Source: Rhizobium sp. BK399
Lineage (GTDB): Bacteria > Pseudomonadota > Alphaproteobacteria > Rhizobiales > Rhizobiaceae
Direction: 5' to 3'
DNA: 64,000 nucleotides
NCBI RefSeq assembly: GCF_014194695.1
Contig: NZ_JACIAH010000018.1
Span: 1-64,000 of the forward strand
Shown here: positions 48,676-57,808 of the stretch, piece by piece
How the letters are laid out: every line of letters starts with the position of its first letter
Position numbering within the stretch: position 1 is the stretch's first letter
Notes under the pieces: generated by a model
Seen by the model: only the letters and a program-made list of their open reading frames with translations
Database searches by the model: none
Told to the model about the DNA's origin: nothing
Position numbers and translations under genes: made by a program

Positions 48676-51600
48676 GTGAACACCACATCGCAGACATTCG
48701 ATATCAAGGAGGCACGGGCGATCGCGACAGAGACATGGGTCGGCAAGTCCATCCCCCGCGTCGAGGATGGTGCCATCCTAACCGGGCGTGGCCGCTATAT
48801 CGATGACCTCGCGATCAAGTCAGGCACCTGTCACGCTGCCATTCTCCGCTCCCCTCATGGCCATGCCCGGATCGAGGCGATCGACACCGAAAAGGCAAGG
48901 GCTCTGCCGGGCGTCGTTGCCGTTCTCACCGCCGAAGACATCCAGCGTCACGGCAGCTCGCTGGTCGTCGGCGTCAAGGCGCCGATCGAATGCTGGCCGA
49001 TCGCCACCGACAAGGTGCGCTATTTCGGCGAGCCGGTAGCGATCGTCGTTGCCTCCAGCCGCTATGTCGCCGAGGATGCGCTTGATCTGATCGAGATCAC
49101 CTATGCTTCGCTTGCTGCCGTTACCGACCCCGTCGAGGCACTCGGCGAAGGCGCTCCTATCCTGCATGAGGGCCTGAAGGGCAATCTCGCCAACGAACGC
49201 AGCTTCACCTATGGCGAACCGCAGGCCGCTTTCGAGGCTGCGGCGCACACGATCTCCATCGATATCCGCTACCCGCGCAGCGCCTGCACGCCGATCGAGA
49301 CCTACGGTGTCGTTGCCGAATATGATCCGACCGACGACAGCTACGATATTCTTGCCAATTTCCAGGGGCCATTCAGCATCCATGCGGTGATGGCCCGCGG
49401 CCTCAACGTCCCTGGCAATCGCCTGCGGCTGCGCACCCCTGCTGATTCCGGGGGCAGTTTCGGCGTCAAGCAGGCGATCTTCCCCTACGTCGTGCTGATG
49501 GGGATCGCCGCCCGCGTCGCTGGCCGGCCGGTCAAATGGATCGAGGACCGACTCGAACATCTGATGGGCTCGGTCACCGCCACCAACCGCGTCACCCGGC
49601 TGGATGCGGCGGTCGAGGCCGATGGCCGCATCACAGCGCTGCATTGGGATCAGCTCGAAGATTGCGGAGCCCATCTGCGCGCGCCGGAACCGGCGACTCT
49701 CTACCGCATGCACGGCAACATGACCGGCGCCTATGCGATCCCCAATGTATCGATACGCAACCGCATCGTGCTCACCAACAAGATGCCGACCGGCCTCAAC
49801 CGCGGCTTCGGCGGCCCGCAGGTCTATTTCGCGCTCGAAAGGCTGATGCAGCGAATTGCCGTAGAACTTTCGCTCGATCCGCTCGATGTCATGCGTGTCA
49901 ACATGATCCCGGCTTCCGCCTTTCCTTACCGGACGGCGACCGGCGCCCTTTATGACAGCGGCAACTACCAGGCGGCCATGGACATCGCCACTCGCGAGGG
50001 CGGTCTGGACGAGCTTCTGGCGCTGCGCGACCAAGCCCGGGCCGAAGGACGCATCTTCGGCATCGGCTATGCCGCCGTCGTCGAGCCGAGCGTATCGAAC
50101 ATGGGCTATATCACTGCCGTTCTCAGCCCCGAGCAGCGCATCAAGGCCGGGCCGAAGAATGGCGCCCAGGCCACCGCGACGATCGGCATCGATGCGCTCG
50201 GATCGGTCTCCGTCCATGTCGCGTCCGTGCCGCAGGGACAGGGGCATCGCACGGTCCTGTCACAGGTTGTCGCCGACGTCCTTGGCCTGAAACCCGCCGA
50301 TATCCGCGTCGTTTCGGAACTCGATACGGCGAAGGACGCCTGGTCGATCGCTTCGGGCAATTATTCCAGCCGCTTTGCCGCCGCCGTCGCTGGTGTGGCC
50401 GATATCGCCGCCCGGCGCGTGCGCGCGAAACTCGCGGCGATCGCGGCAAAGCAGCTGAAAGCGGATATGGTGGCGATCGTCTTCGAAGGTGGCCGCGTGC
50501 ACGCAGGCGATCCGACGAAAAGCCTTCCCTTCGCCCGTGTTGCATCATCCAGCCATTGGTCCCCGGGTGACTTGCCGCAGGGGATCGACCAGACAATCCG
50601 CGAAACCGCCTTCTGGACGCCGCCGGAACTGACAGCGCCGGACGAGCAGGACCATGTCAATTCGTCCCTCTGTCACGGCTTCATCTTCGATATCTGTGCC
50701 GTTGAGATCGACCGCAAGACCGCGGCGCTGACAATCCGCAAATACGTCACCATGCACGATTGCGGCCGCATCCTGCATCCGGGCATGGTCGAGGGGCAGG
50801 TGACCGGCGGTTTTGCTCATGCGCTGGGCGCGGCGCTTCTTGAGGAGTCGAGCTATGGCGCCGATGGCAGTCTGCAATCTGGCACGCTTGCTGACTACCT
50901 GATCCCGACGATCATGGAGACGCCGGCGCTCACCATCCTGCATTACGAGAGCCCGTCCCCCTTCACGCCGCTCGGCGCCAAGGGGGTCGGCGAGGGCAAT
51001 TGCATGTCGACGCCGGTCTGCATTGCTAATGCCGTCGCCGACGCACTCGGCATCCGCGATATCGAATTGCCGCTTGCGCCGGCAAGGCTCGCCGAACACG
51101 TCTTCGGCGAGGAACCGGCGCCGAAGACGCCCCCCAAGGCCAAGCCGAAGCCGAAGACCGCCAAGGCCGGCGAACGGGCTCTGTCGGGGGAAGGCGAGGC
51201 GATCGTCCAGGCGCCGCGCCAGCGCATCTGGGACATGCTCCTCAATCCTGACGAACTTATGTCGATCATTCCCGGCGCCCACGGTGTAAAGAGAGTCTCC
51301 GCCACCGAATTCAGCGCCGACGTGACGCTCGGGATCGGCCCTGTCAAGGGACGCTATTCCGCCGTCATCAAGTTGTCGGATCTCAACGAACCGGACTCGG
51401 TGACGCTCAGCGGCGGTACCAGCGGCGCGCTCGGCAATGGCGAGGGCACCGGCACCGTGATGCTGACGGAAGATCCGCCCGGCACGACGAAGATCCGATA
51501 TCAGTACACGGCTGCCGTCGGCGGTAAGGTTGCCTCGATCGGCGGGCGCCTGCTGGACGGCGCTGCGCGGGTCGTCATCGGCCAGTTCTTCGAGGCGCTC

Positions 51601-51687
51601 GCCGCCAAGGCGGGCGGTAAGCGGCGCGGTTTCAATCCGATTGACACGATCCGACAGTTCGCAACGGCTATGGGGCTGATCCGATGA
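48676..51687 (+). CDS. Xanthine-dehydrogenase-family molybdopterin subunit with a fused CoxG-like domain
   Basis: 1003 residues, about 200 more than usual. Residues 15-800 are the large molybdenum-cofactor subunit (CoxL/CutL class): GKSIPRVEDGAILTGRGRYI, GGSFGVKQAIFPYVVLMGIA, PQGQGHRTVLSQVVADVLGL, and the catalytic Glu in PLGAKGVGEGN. The active-site loop is GLNRGFGGPQ (Arg near 376), not the AYRCSFR of true CO dehydrogenase, so it hydroxylates an organic substrate. After a Pro/Lys-rich linker (PKTPPKAKPKPKTAKAGE) residues about 835-985 form a CoxG/SRPBCC domain (GEGEAIVQAPRQRIWDMLLN, VKGRYSAVIKLSDL), normally a separate membrane-recruitment protein. GTG start at 48676. First of three overlapping subunit genes. 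Confidence 0.88.
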   Translation: MNTTSQTFDIKEARAIATETWVGKSIPRVEDGAILTGRGRYIDDLAIKSGTCHAAILRSPHGHARIEAIDTEKARALPGVVAVLTAEDIQRHGSSLVVGVKAPIECWPIATDKVRYFGEPVAIVVASSRYVAEDALDLIEITYASLAAVTDPVEALGEGAPILHEGLKGNLANERSFTYGEPQAAFEAAAHTISIDIRYPRSACTPIETYGVVAEYDPTDDSYDILANFQGPFSIHAVMARGLNVPGNRLRLRTPADSGGSFGVKQAIFPYVVLMGIAARVAGRPVKWIEDRLEHLMGSVTATNRVTRLDAAVEADGRITALHWDQLEDCGAHLRAPEPATLYRMHGNMTGAYAIPNVSIRNRIVLTNKMPTGLNRGFGGPQVYFALERLMQRIAVELSLDPLDVMRVNMIPASAFPYRTATGALYDSGNYQAAMDIATREGGLDELLALRDQARAEGRIFGIGYAAVVEPSVSNMGYITAVLSPEQRIKAGPKNGAQATATIGIDALGSVSVHVASVPQGQGHRTVLSQVVADVLGLKPADIRVVSELDTAKDAWSIASGNYSSRFAAAVAGVADIAARRVRAKLAAIAAKQLKADMVAIVFEGGRVHAGDPTKSLPFARVASSSHWSPGDLPQGIDQTIRETAFWTPPELTAPDEQDHVNSSLCHGFIFDICAVEIDRKTAALTIRKYVTMHDCGRILHPGMVEGQVTGGFAHALGAALLEESSYGADGSLQSGTLADYLIPTIMETPALTILHYESPSPFTPLGAKGVGEGNCMSTPVCIANAVADALGIRDIELPLAPARLAEHVFGEEPAPKTPPKAKPKPKTAKAGERALSGEGEAIVQAPRQRIWDMLLNPDELMSIIPGAHGVKRVSATEFSADVTLGIGPVKGRYSAVIKLSDLNEPDSVTLSGGTSGALGNGEGTGTVMLTEDPPGTTKIRYQYTAAVGGKVASIGGRLLDGAARVVIGQFFEALAAKAGGKRRGFNPIDTIRQFATAMGLIR

Positions 51688-52517
51688 AACCGGCACCTTT
51701 CGACTATCTGCGCGCCGCCGACCTCGCCGAAGCTTTGGACATGCTGGACAAGGAGCAGGGCAATGTCCGTATCCTCGCCGGCGGCCAGTCACTGATCCCG
51801 ATGATCAACATGCGGCTGGCGCGTCCGGCCGTGCTTGTCGACATCATGGCGGTTGATGCGCTACGCAAGATCGAGGACGACGGGAACAGCATGCGGGTCG
51901 GCGCCGCCGTGCGGCAGGCAAAGCTCGAACGCCATGCCGGCCTTCGTGACCGTCAGCCGTTGCTCGCCGCGGCGCTGAAATGGGTTGGGCATGCCCAGAC
52001 CCGGGCCCGCGGCACCGTCTGCGGATCGGTCGCGCATGCCGACCCGTCCGCGGAACTGCTCACCTCACTGATTGCGCTCGAAGGCACGGTGCACCTGATG
52101 TCGCGCAAGGCAAAAAAGGAGCGCATCCTGCCGGCGGAGCAATTCGTCACCGGCATGATGGCGACAGCGAAGGCCGACAACGAAATGATTGTTGCTGTCA
52201 CCTATCCGACAGCAAAGCCGGGGCATGGCTATTCATTTCGGGAGATTGGACGCCGGCATGGCGATTTCGCAATCACCGCCTGCGCCGCCATCGTCAATGA
52301 GCAGCAAGCCTTTCTGACCGTCGGCGGCGTGGCTGATGCCCCGACGCGGCGGGCGCTGCCGCTTCCGGGTACGGCCGATTTCGATGATGCGCTCAACCAG
52401 TTTGCCTGGGACCTCAATGCCCGGGATGATCTTCATGCCACGGCCCGCTACCGGCGGGATCTAGTGCGCCAGCTAGGCCGCCAGACTATCGAGGAGGCCG
52501 CGTCATGCCGCGCCTGA
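51684..52517 (+). CDS. FAD-binding subunit of the molybdenum hydroxylase (CoxM type)
   Basis: 277 residues of the FAD-binding subunit: PAPFDYLRAADLAEALDMLD, RILAGGQSLIPMINMRLARP (FAD pyrophosphate loop), WVGHAQTRARGTVCGSVAHA, and SFREIGRRHGDFAITACAAI. It passes electrons from the iron-sulfur subunit to the quinone pool or another acceptor. ATGA overlap with the large-subunit gene and a 13-base overlap with the small-subunit gene show translational coupling of the three subunits. Confidence 0.9.
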   Translation: MKPAPFDYLRAADLAEALDMLDKEQGNVRILAGGQSLIPMINMRLARPAVLVDIMAVDALRKIEDDGNSMRVGAAVRQAKLERHAGLRDRQPLLAAALKWVGHAQTRARGTVCGSVAHADPSAELLTSLIALEGTVHLMSRKAKKERILPAEQFVTGMMATAKADNEMIVAVTYPTAKPGHGYSFREIGRRHGDFAITACAAIVNEQQAFLTVGGVADAPTRRALPLPGTADFDDALNQFAWDLNARDDLHATARYRRDLVRQLGRQTIEEAASCRA

Positions 52518-53032
52518 CCGCCGACGGAAAACATCCTGTCACTTTTACCCTCAACGGCCGTACCGTGTCCGGCATGGCTGAGGCGCGCATGCTGCTCACT
52601 GATTTCCTGCGCGCCGAGCTTGGTATGACAGGCACGCATGTCGGTTGCGAACATGGCGTCTGTGGCGCTTGCACGATCCAGATAGATGGCGCTATGGCAC
52701 GCGGCTGCCTGGCGCTTGCCGTGCAGACCGAAGGCTGCGACGTGCGCACTGTCGAGGGGCTTTCGCTCGACGGAAGCCGCCTCTCCATCATCCAGGAGGC
52801 GTTTCGCGAACATCACGGCCTGCAATGTGGCTTCTGCACCGCCGGCTTCCTGATGACGCTCGATGCCTTCCTGAAGGAAAAGCCGGAGGCGAGCGAGGCG
52901 GAGCTTCGGGAAGCTCTGTCCGGCAATCTGTGCCGGTGCACCGGCTATGCACCCATCATCAAAGCGACCCTCGCAGCCCAGCAGAAACTGCTGGCGGAGC
53001 GGGTGGCGGACACGGAGGAAACTAATGCTTGA
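52505..53032 (+). CDS. [2Fe-2S] subunit of the molybdenum hydroxylase (CoxS type)
   Basis: 175 residues with all eight cluster cysteines: the plant-ferredoxin-type site HVGCEHGVCGACTIQIDG plus a following Cys (GCLALAV), and the C-terminal four-helix site QCGFCTAGFLM and GNLCRCTGYAPIIKAT. It carries electrons from the molybdenum centre to FAD. It overlaps the FAD-subunit gene at its start and the CoA-ligase gene by 8 bases at its end. Confidence 0.92.
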   Translation: MPRLTADGKHPVTFTLNGRTVSGMAEARMLLTDFLRAELGMTGTHVGCEHGVCGACTIQIDGAMARGCLALAVQTEGCDVRTVEGLSLDGSRLSIIQEAFREHHGLQCGFCTAGFLMTLDAFLKEKPEASEAELREALSGNLCRCTGYAPIIKATLAAQQKLLAERVADTEETNA

Positions 53033-54572
53033 TCTTGGAACGACTTTTCTGGCGAGCCTAGAGCGGGAGCCGGGGGCGCTTGCGATCGTCGACGGGGACG
53101 TGCGGCTCAGCTATCGTGATCTTTATAAAAGCATATCGGCGCTTGTCGCCGCCTTCGACGATCTCGGTATGCAGCCAGGCGATCACCTGGTCAGCGTGTT
53201 GCGCAACCGCTGGCAGACGGCGACGCTGCACTGGGCCTGCCAGTTTTCCGGCGTGATCCTGACGCCGATCAATTGGCGCGCCAAGGCAGACGAGGTGAGC
53301 TATGCGGTTAGCGATTCCGAAGCCCGCGCAGTCGCTTTCGAGGAGTTTTCCGCCGAAGCCTGTCGCAGCGCCCACCTGCCTGACGGCATCCATCTGATTT
53401 CTCTTTCGCAGCCGGAAGCCGGCGAATTCTTTTTCGATGCGCTGCTCGATCGCGACGCGGCTCCGGCCCGGCCGCGTGTCGGGGCGGATGCCTGGTCGCT
53501 GATGCTCTATACGTCAGGCACGACCTCGCGGCCAAAGGGCGTTCCGCGGCGGCAGCGCGCCGAACGCGCGGCAGCGATCGCCCATGTAGCCCAAAACCTT
53601 TATGCCTATGGAGAGAAGACGCTTGGCGTGATGCCGCTCTATCATACGATGGGGGTCCGCTCGCTGCTTGCCTCCGCTATCACCAACGGCACCTTCGTCT
53701 GTATGCCGAAATTCGATGCCTCCGAGGCGTTGCAGATGATCGAGCGTGAGAAAATCGACAATCTCTATCTCGTTCCGACCCTCTATCACTCGGTCGTCAA
53801 TCATCCAGATTTTACCGCTACCGACATTTCCTCTGTGCGCAAGCTCGGCTTTGCCGGAGCACCGATGACGGAAGGCCTCCTTAAAGTGCTCGACGCCGCC
53901 TTCAAGCCGGATCTCTTCGTCAATCACTACGGCTCGTCGGAAATCTACACCTGCACCATAAACCAGCGCGCCCAGATCAAGCCCGGTAGTGCCGGACGAT
54001 CGGGCATCAACCAGATGATCCGCGTCGTCGCGCTCGACACCAATGATCCGGAGAACCGCGTGCCAGCCGGCCAGGAAGGCCAGATAATCGCGCTGATGGC
54101 CGGCGACGAGGCTTTCGAAGGCTATTGGCGGCGGCCGGATACGGATGTGAAATCCTTCAAGGATGGCTGGTATTTCAGTTCTGATACGGGCTATTTCGAC
54201 GAGGACGGCGATCTCTTCGTCACAGGCCGCGTCGACGACATGATCATCAGCGGCGGCGAAAACGTCTCGCCGGTCGAGGTGGAAAGCTTGCTGTCGCTGC
54301 ATCCGGGCGTCTCGGAAGTCGCGGTCGTCGGCCTGCCGGACGAAAAATGGGGCCGTGTTGTCACAGCCTTCATCAGCCGGACCAATGACGTGACCGACGC
54401 CGAACTGGACGCCTATTGCGCCATGTCAACTCTCGCCAATTTCAAGCGACCGCGCCGCTACGTCTTCGTGACGGAAATCCCGAAATCGCCCGTCGGCAAG
54501 CTTCTGCGCAGGAAGCTGGTAGAAGGCGAATACCAACTTGAATCAATGCAGAAGGAAAAGAGCCCAGCATGA
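53025..54572 (+). CDS. Acyl/aryl-CoA ligase of the AMP-forming (ANL) family
   Basis: 515 residues. The P-loop-like motif is LYTSGTTSRPKGVPRR, the aromatic-site and A5 motif region is FVNHYGSSEIYTC, the hinge and A7-A8 motifs are DTGYFDEDGDLFVTGRVDD and MIISGGENVSPVEVES, and the catalytic lysine is in EIPKSPVGKLLRRKL near the end. It activates a carboxylic acid to its CoA thioester with ATP. The closest type by general look is benzoate, 4-hydroxybenzoate or chlorobenzoate ligase. GGAGG stands before ATG 53025, which overlaps the CoxS gene, so it belongs to the same operon. Confidence 0.87.
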   Translation: MLDLGTTFLASLEREPGALAIVDGDVRLSYRDLYKSISALVAAFDDLGMQPGDHLVSVLRNRWQTATLHWACQFSGVILTPINWRAKADEVSYAVSDSEARAVAFEEFSAEACRSAHLPDGIHLISLSQPEAGEFFFDALLDRDAAPARPRVGADAWSLMLYTSGTTSRPKGVPRRQRAERAAAIAHVAQNLYAYGEKTLGVMPLYHTMGVRSLLASAITNGTFVCMPKFDASEALQMIEREKIDNLYLVPTLYHSVVNHPDFTATDISSVRKLGFAGAPMTEGLLKVLDAAFKPDLFVNHYGSSEIYTCTINQRAQIKPGSAGRSGINQMIRVVALDTNDPENRVPAGQEGQIIALMAGDEAFEGYWRRPDTDVKSFKDGWYFSSDTGYFDEDGDLFVTGRVDDMIISGGENVSPVEVESLLSLHPGVSEVAVVGLPDEKWGRVVTAFISRTNDVTDAELDAYCAMSTLANFKRPRRYVFVTEIPKSPVGKLLRRKLVEGEYQLESMQKEKSPA

Positions 54573-55354
54573 GCAATCCCTTGTCCAATCTCGACGGCTT
54601 TCGTGTAGAGATCAATGCCGAGCAGCAGCGCGGCGACATCATCCTTTCCCGCCCACCATTCAACACCGTGTCAATGGCTCAGCGCGACCAGCTGAAAACC
54701 GCCTTTGAAGCGCTTGACGCGGACGACCGCGTGCGCGTTATCGTGCTGCGCGCCGAGGGCGAGCATTTCTCGTCCGGCGGCTATATCATGGGCTTCCTCG
54801 AAGCGACGCCTGAGCATGTCTCCAAGCTGGCCTGGAACATCGCCGCGCCGGCGCGCTGCGAAAAGCCGGTCATCGTTGCCAATCGCGGCTATTGCTTCGG
54901 CGTCGGTTTCGAAATCTCGCTCGCCTGCGATTTCCGCATCGTCTCGGAAACGGCGGAGTTTGCGCTTCCCGAGCAGAAGCTCGGCCAGATTCCCGGCTCG
55001 GGCGGCTCGGCCCGTCTCCAACAGATCGTCGGCATCACACGCACCAAGGACATTGTTATGCGGTCCAAGCGTATCAAGGCCACGCAGGCTTACGACTGGG
55101 GTATTGCCACAGAACTCGTCGCCGATGGAGAGCTCGAGGCTGCAACCGACGCACTGGTAAAGGAACTTACGGCCTTCTCGCCATTGGCGCAGCGCACTGC
55201 AAAAAAGCTCTTGAATGACAGCGAGGACACGTCGCTTTCTGCGGCAATCGAGCTGGAAGGCCATTGCTACAGCCGCCTGCGTTCTTCTGAAGACTTTGCC
55301 GAGGGCGTTAAGGCTTTCCATGAGAAACGCAAACCTGCCTTCAAGGGCCTCTGA
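54569..55354 (+). CDS. Enoyl-CoA hydratase/isomerase family protein
   Basis: 261 residues of the crotonase fold: GDIILSRPPFNTVSMAQRDQ, the oxyanion loop HFSSGGYIMGFLEA, PVIVANRGYCFGVGFEISLA, and EFALPEQKLGQIPGSGGSAR with the usual acidic position in LGQIPGSGG. Its start overlaps the ligase stop (ATGA). In context it would hydrate or hydrolyse a CoA-bound unsaturated or dienoyl intermediate; ring-cleaving and dienoyl-CoA hydratases belong to the same fold. The exact reaction cannot be read from the sequence. Confidence 0.86.
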   Translation: MSNPLSNLDGFRVEINAEQQRGDIILSRPPFNTVSMAQRDQLKTAFEALDADDRVRVIVLRAEGEHFSSGGYIMGFLEATPEHVSKLAWNIAAPARCEKPVIVANRGYCFGVGFEISLACDFRIVSETAEFALPEQKLGQIPGSGGSARLQQIVGITRTKDIVMRSKRIKATQAYDWGIATELVADGELEAATDALVKELTAFSPLAQRTAKKLLNDSEDTSLSAAIELEGHCYSRLRSSEDFAEGVKAFHEKRKPAFKGL

Positions 55355-55426
55355 ACTCTAAGATTGAGCGGAACCAATCGGTGCCGGCCATAACCGCGCG
55401 CCGATTGCCGTTGGGGTAACGGATCC

Positions 55427-56209
55427 ATGAGCATTGGCAAGTTTGAGGCGAGCAGCATGATGCTCCGCCTCGAGATGGGCCTTCACATTGAAGTGACGCG
55501 CTGGGGACCCATGCCGCCTCAACCGCAGATCGTATTACTCCATGAGGGACTAGGAAGCGTCTCGACATGGCGGAGATTTCCTGAGCAACTCGCTCTTGAA
55601 ACCGGCCTCGGTGTCGTCGCCTATTCTCGCGAAGGATATGGTAGATCATCACCGCTTCAAGGTCCAAATGACGTTGATTATCTGGCAGTGGAGGCGCGTC
55701 GGCTTCCCGGAGTTCTTGATGCGATAGGCATCCGTCAAGCATACCTTCTTGGCCATAGTGATGGTGCCACGATAGCTCTACTTGCCGCAGCTCTGCATGG
55801 GGATAGGATTCGGGCAGTCTTAGCGGAAGCACCGCATCTTTATGTCGAGCCGGAGACGCAAAAGGCAGTACGTGACGTCGGTCTAGCGTGGGAAGAAGGC
55901 GCGCTCAAGAGGGCCCTTTCGTGCCACCATCATAGGCCCGAGCCGATCTTTCGTCGATGGCATGACCTCTGGACAAGCGAGGGATTTGCCCAAAGGTTCG
56001 ATATCAGATGGTGTCTGTCGAAAATCCGATGTCCGGTCCTTGCGGTCCAGGGAACTGAAGATGCTTTCGCATCGCCAAGGCAGCTTGCCGACATCCAGCG
56101 GATTGTTGCCTTGGGAAGGACGTTCTGGCTTGAAGGGTGTGGGCATGAGCCACATCGCTCCTTTCCTGACGCAATCATTCGGATGGCCACAGATATGCAA
56201 CGTATTTGA
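55427..56209 (+). CDS. Alpha/beta hydrolase
   Basis: 260 residues. The oxyanion motif is LLHEGLGSVSTWRRFPEQLA, the nucleophile elbow GHSDGA (Ser), the acid is probably the Asp in VLAVQGTEDAFASPRQLA, and the His is in EGCGHEPHRSFPDA. Hydrolases with this LHEGLGS start are often found in benzoate and other aromatic-acid CoA pathways, where they cleave esters or thioesters. It follows the hydratase by 72 bases and ends the catabolic operon. Confidence 0.82.
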   Translation: MSIGKFEASSMMLRLEMGLHIEVTRWGPMPPQPQIVLLHEGLGSVSTWRRFPEQLALETGLGVVAYSREGYGRSSPLQGPNDVDYLAVEARRLPGVLDAIGIRQAYLLGHSDGATIALLAAALHGDRIRAVLAEAPHLYVEPETQKAVRDVGLAWEEGALKRALSCHHHRPEPIFRRWHDLWTSEGFAQRFDIRWCLSKIRCPVLAVQGTEDAFASPRQLADIQRIVALGRTFWLEGCGHEPHRSFPDAIIRMATDMQRI

Positions 56210-56508
56210 AGCTCGCCCGGTGTTGGGTTCCACGTCGGCGAGGCGTGCCCGGTGAAGGTGAGGCGCCGAAATTTTTACTGAGTTAACACCTGTTCGAAAA
56301 GGTTATAGGTTCGAGTCTAGTCCAGACCTTCATGGATCAGGCGTCGATGTTCGGTCGCTTCGATCTGTTCGCTGACGCATCCTCTACGAGGGCGCCTACT
56401 GCGGCAGAACGTTCTTCCCATATCAGGATGAGTTAAGCGGGCAATGCATAAAACAGCATCCGGGGGACGGTAACATGAATGGGTTCTGCCCACCGCTGGA
56501 ATTCGGAG

Positions 56509-57114
56509 TTAGAGCTTGCCAATTGGACCGTTCCCGCGGGCGGTCTCCACTTTCAGCGAGCCTCCCGGCAGCGGGCGCAACAACTCTTCCTCAGGCTTGT
56601 CAAGGTCGATCCACGCTTTCCAATCCCTCGGTCGAAGGACAACGAGCTGACGATTATGAAAAGGCTCCACGTCCGATCCCGGCTCCGTTGTCAACATCGC
56701 GAACGCCGAGGGCTGGCCTTTCCTGCTGGGTCGCCATATCGCAGCGATCGCCATGAACGTCGCGTCAACGAACGTCAACCGATGTTTGATCTTTTGATCT
56801 TTTTTCTTGGTAGGCTCGAAGAAGGCGCTGGCTGGTACAAGGCAGCGATGGCAATCGCTGAAATGTCTTCCTTGCGATCGAACGTTGAATACCGGGCCGC
56901 GCTTGCCGATGGGCGGAAAGCCGAACTTCATCTGCGCTAGCTCAACAATATTGTCGCCCGCAGGTCGGATGACCGGGGCCATGTCGCCGACCTTGATGTG
57001 GTCAGCCGGCGGCATGTCCAGTTCCGTTTGGTTTGTCGGCATGCCAAGCGCGAGATCCTGCATGACCTTGCAGTATTCGGCGTAGCTGGCGCGCTGTTCA
57101 TACTCGTTGCACAT
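56509..57114 (-). CDS. SRAP-domain protein (HMCES/YedK-like abasic-site DNA-protein crosslinker)
   Basis: 201 residues. The start at ATG 57114 makes Cys the second residue (MCNEYEQ), as required for the SRAP family, whose exposed Cys2 traps abasic sites in single-stranded DNA as a thiazolidine. Other family elements are FNVRSQGRHFSDCHRCLVPA, SAFFEPTKKKDQ (the catalytic Glu) and EPFHNRQLVVLRP (the catalytic His, in the place of the common HxRMP). The starting MCNEYE differs from the frequent MCGR(F/Y). A TTG two codons earlier would bury the Cys, so ATG 57114 is right. Rhizobial genomes carry several paralogues, often on plasmids. Confidence 0.87.
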   Translation of the reverse strand: MCNEYEQRASYAEYCKVMQDLALGMPTNQTELDMPPADHIKVGDMAPVIRPAGDNIVELAQMKFGFPPIGKRGPVFNVRSQGRHFSDCHRCLVPASAFFEPTKKKDQKIKHRLTFVDATFMAIAAIWRPSRKGQPSAFAMLTTEPGSDVEPFHNRQLVVLRPRDWKAWIDLDKPEEELLRPLPGGSLKVETARGNGPIGKL

Positions 57115-57520
57115 TGGCAAGGCCTAAGTGTTCGGGAACCGTTCAGAACATCGCCATGGAACGGGGCCATCGACTGCGCTGATGCTTAAGCTTTCAAGCT
57201 TGGATGCTACTGACCCTTACCTTTAACGCCAGCGGCAATTGGAGTATTTATGAGTAGGAAGCTTAGCTCCACGGTTCGCAGTCAGCAAGTCATATGTCAT
57301 CTGGCTGCTGAAGGGGGCTTACCTCACCGGCTATTGCGGTGCAAAACGGGAGGGCCTTCGCGATGACACATCATTCGATCACAAACGAGATCGGCAAGTT
57401 TTCGAGGCATCGGATGTGGGCCGGAAATCTCAAGCCCCTCACACGCGCAACGCAAAGGGGCGCATCGTGCGGCGGCAATCGCAGGCCGTGAATTTCTTCA
57501 AGGCCCGAGGCTGTCTCTGC
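57115..57520. other. 406-base stretch without a supported gene
   Basis: A tiny frame at 57250 (38 codons) and parts of longer random frames are present, nothing recognisable. gatA, the usual partner next to gatC, is not here. Confidence 0.4.
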
Positions 57521-57808
57521 TTAATCGAGAACCTTGGGGACAAGGAAGTAGTTGCGTTCACTGAGAGGTGCATTCGCCACGATCTCTTCGGCATGATTGC
57601 CTTCGGTCACCACATCCTGGCGCATTTTCATGGCTGTTGGCACAACCGAGGTCATCGGAGGGATTCGTTCGACATCAACCTCCAAAAGCTGCTCGACGAA
57701 GGTCAGAATTTCGTTCAGCTCGCCACTCATTATTTCAGCCTCGTCTTCGCTGAAAGCGAGACGGGCAAGGTGGGCAATACGTCTAATGGTCGCGATATCT
57801 ATCGACAT
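57521..57808 (-). CDS. gatC: Orphan GatC, subunit C of the tRNA-dependent amidotransferase
   Basis: 95 residues, full length for GatC: SIDIATIRRIAHLARLAFSE, ELNEILTFVEQLLEVDVERI, PPMTSVVPTAMKMRQDVVTE, IVANAPLSERNYFLVPKVLD. GatC joins GatA and GatB in the complex that converts Glu-tRNA(Gln) and Asp-tRNA(Asn) to the amides. In most genomes gatC is directly followed by gatA. Here neither flank contains gatA or gatB, so this is probably a second copy on accessory DNA. The ribosome site is weak. The frame is intact, which argues against recent decay. Confidence 0.85.
   Translation of the reverse strand: MSIDIATIRRIAHLARLAFSEDEAEIMSGELNEILTFVEQLLEVDVERIPPMTSVVPTAMKMRQDVVTEGNHAEEIVANAPLSERNYFLVPKVLD

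Noticed and set aside
48820..50247. 475-codon minus-strand frame opposite the molybdenum-hydroxylase gene
   Set aside because: Antisense to a gene with all catalytic motifs; no recognisable protein.
48676..53032. Carbon monoxide dehydrogenase (coxLMS) as the name of the three-subunit enzyme
   Set aside because: The large subunit has GLNRGFGGPQ at the active-site loop instead of the AYRCSFR needed for form I CO dehydrogenase, and the neighbours are CoA-pathway genes.
56285..56335. A tRNA-like stretch with GGTTCGAGTC resembling a T-arm
   Set aside because: No matching acceptor 5' strand or D-arm within 80 bases upstream, and the T-stem itself pairs badly.
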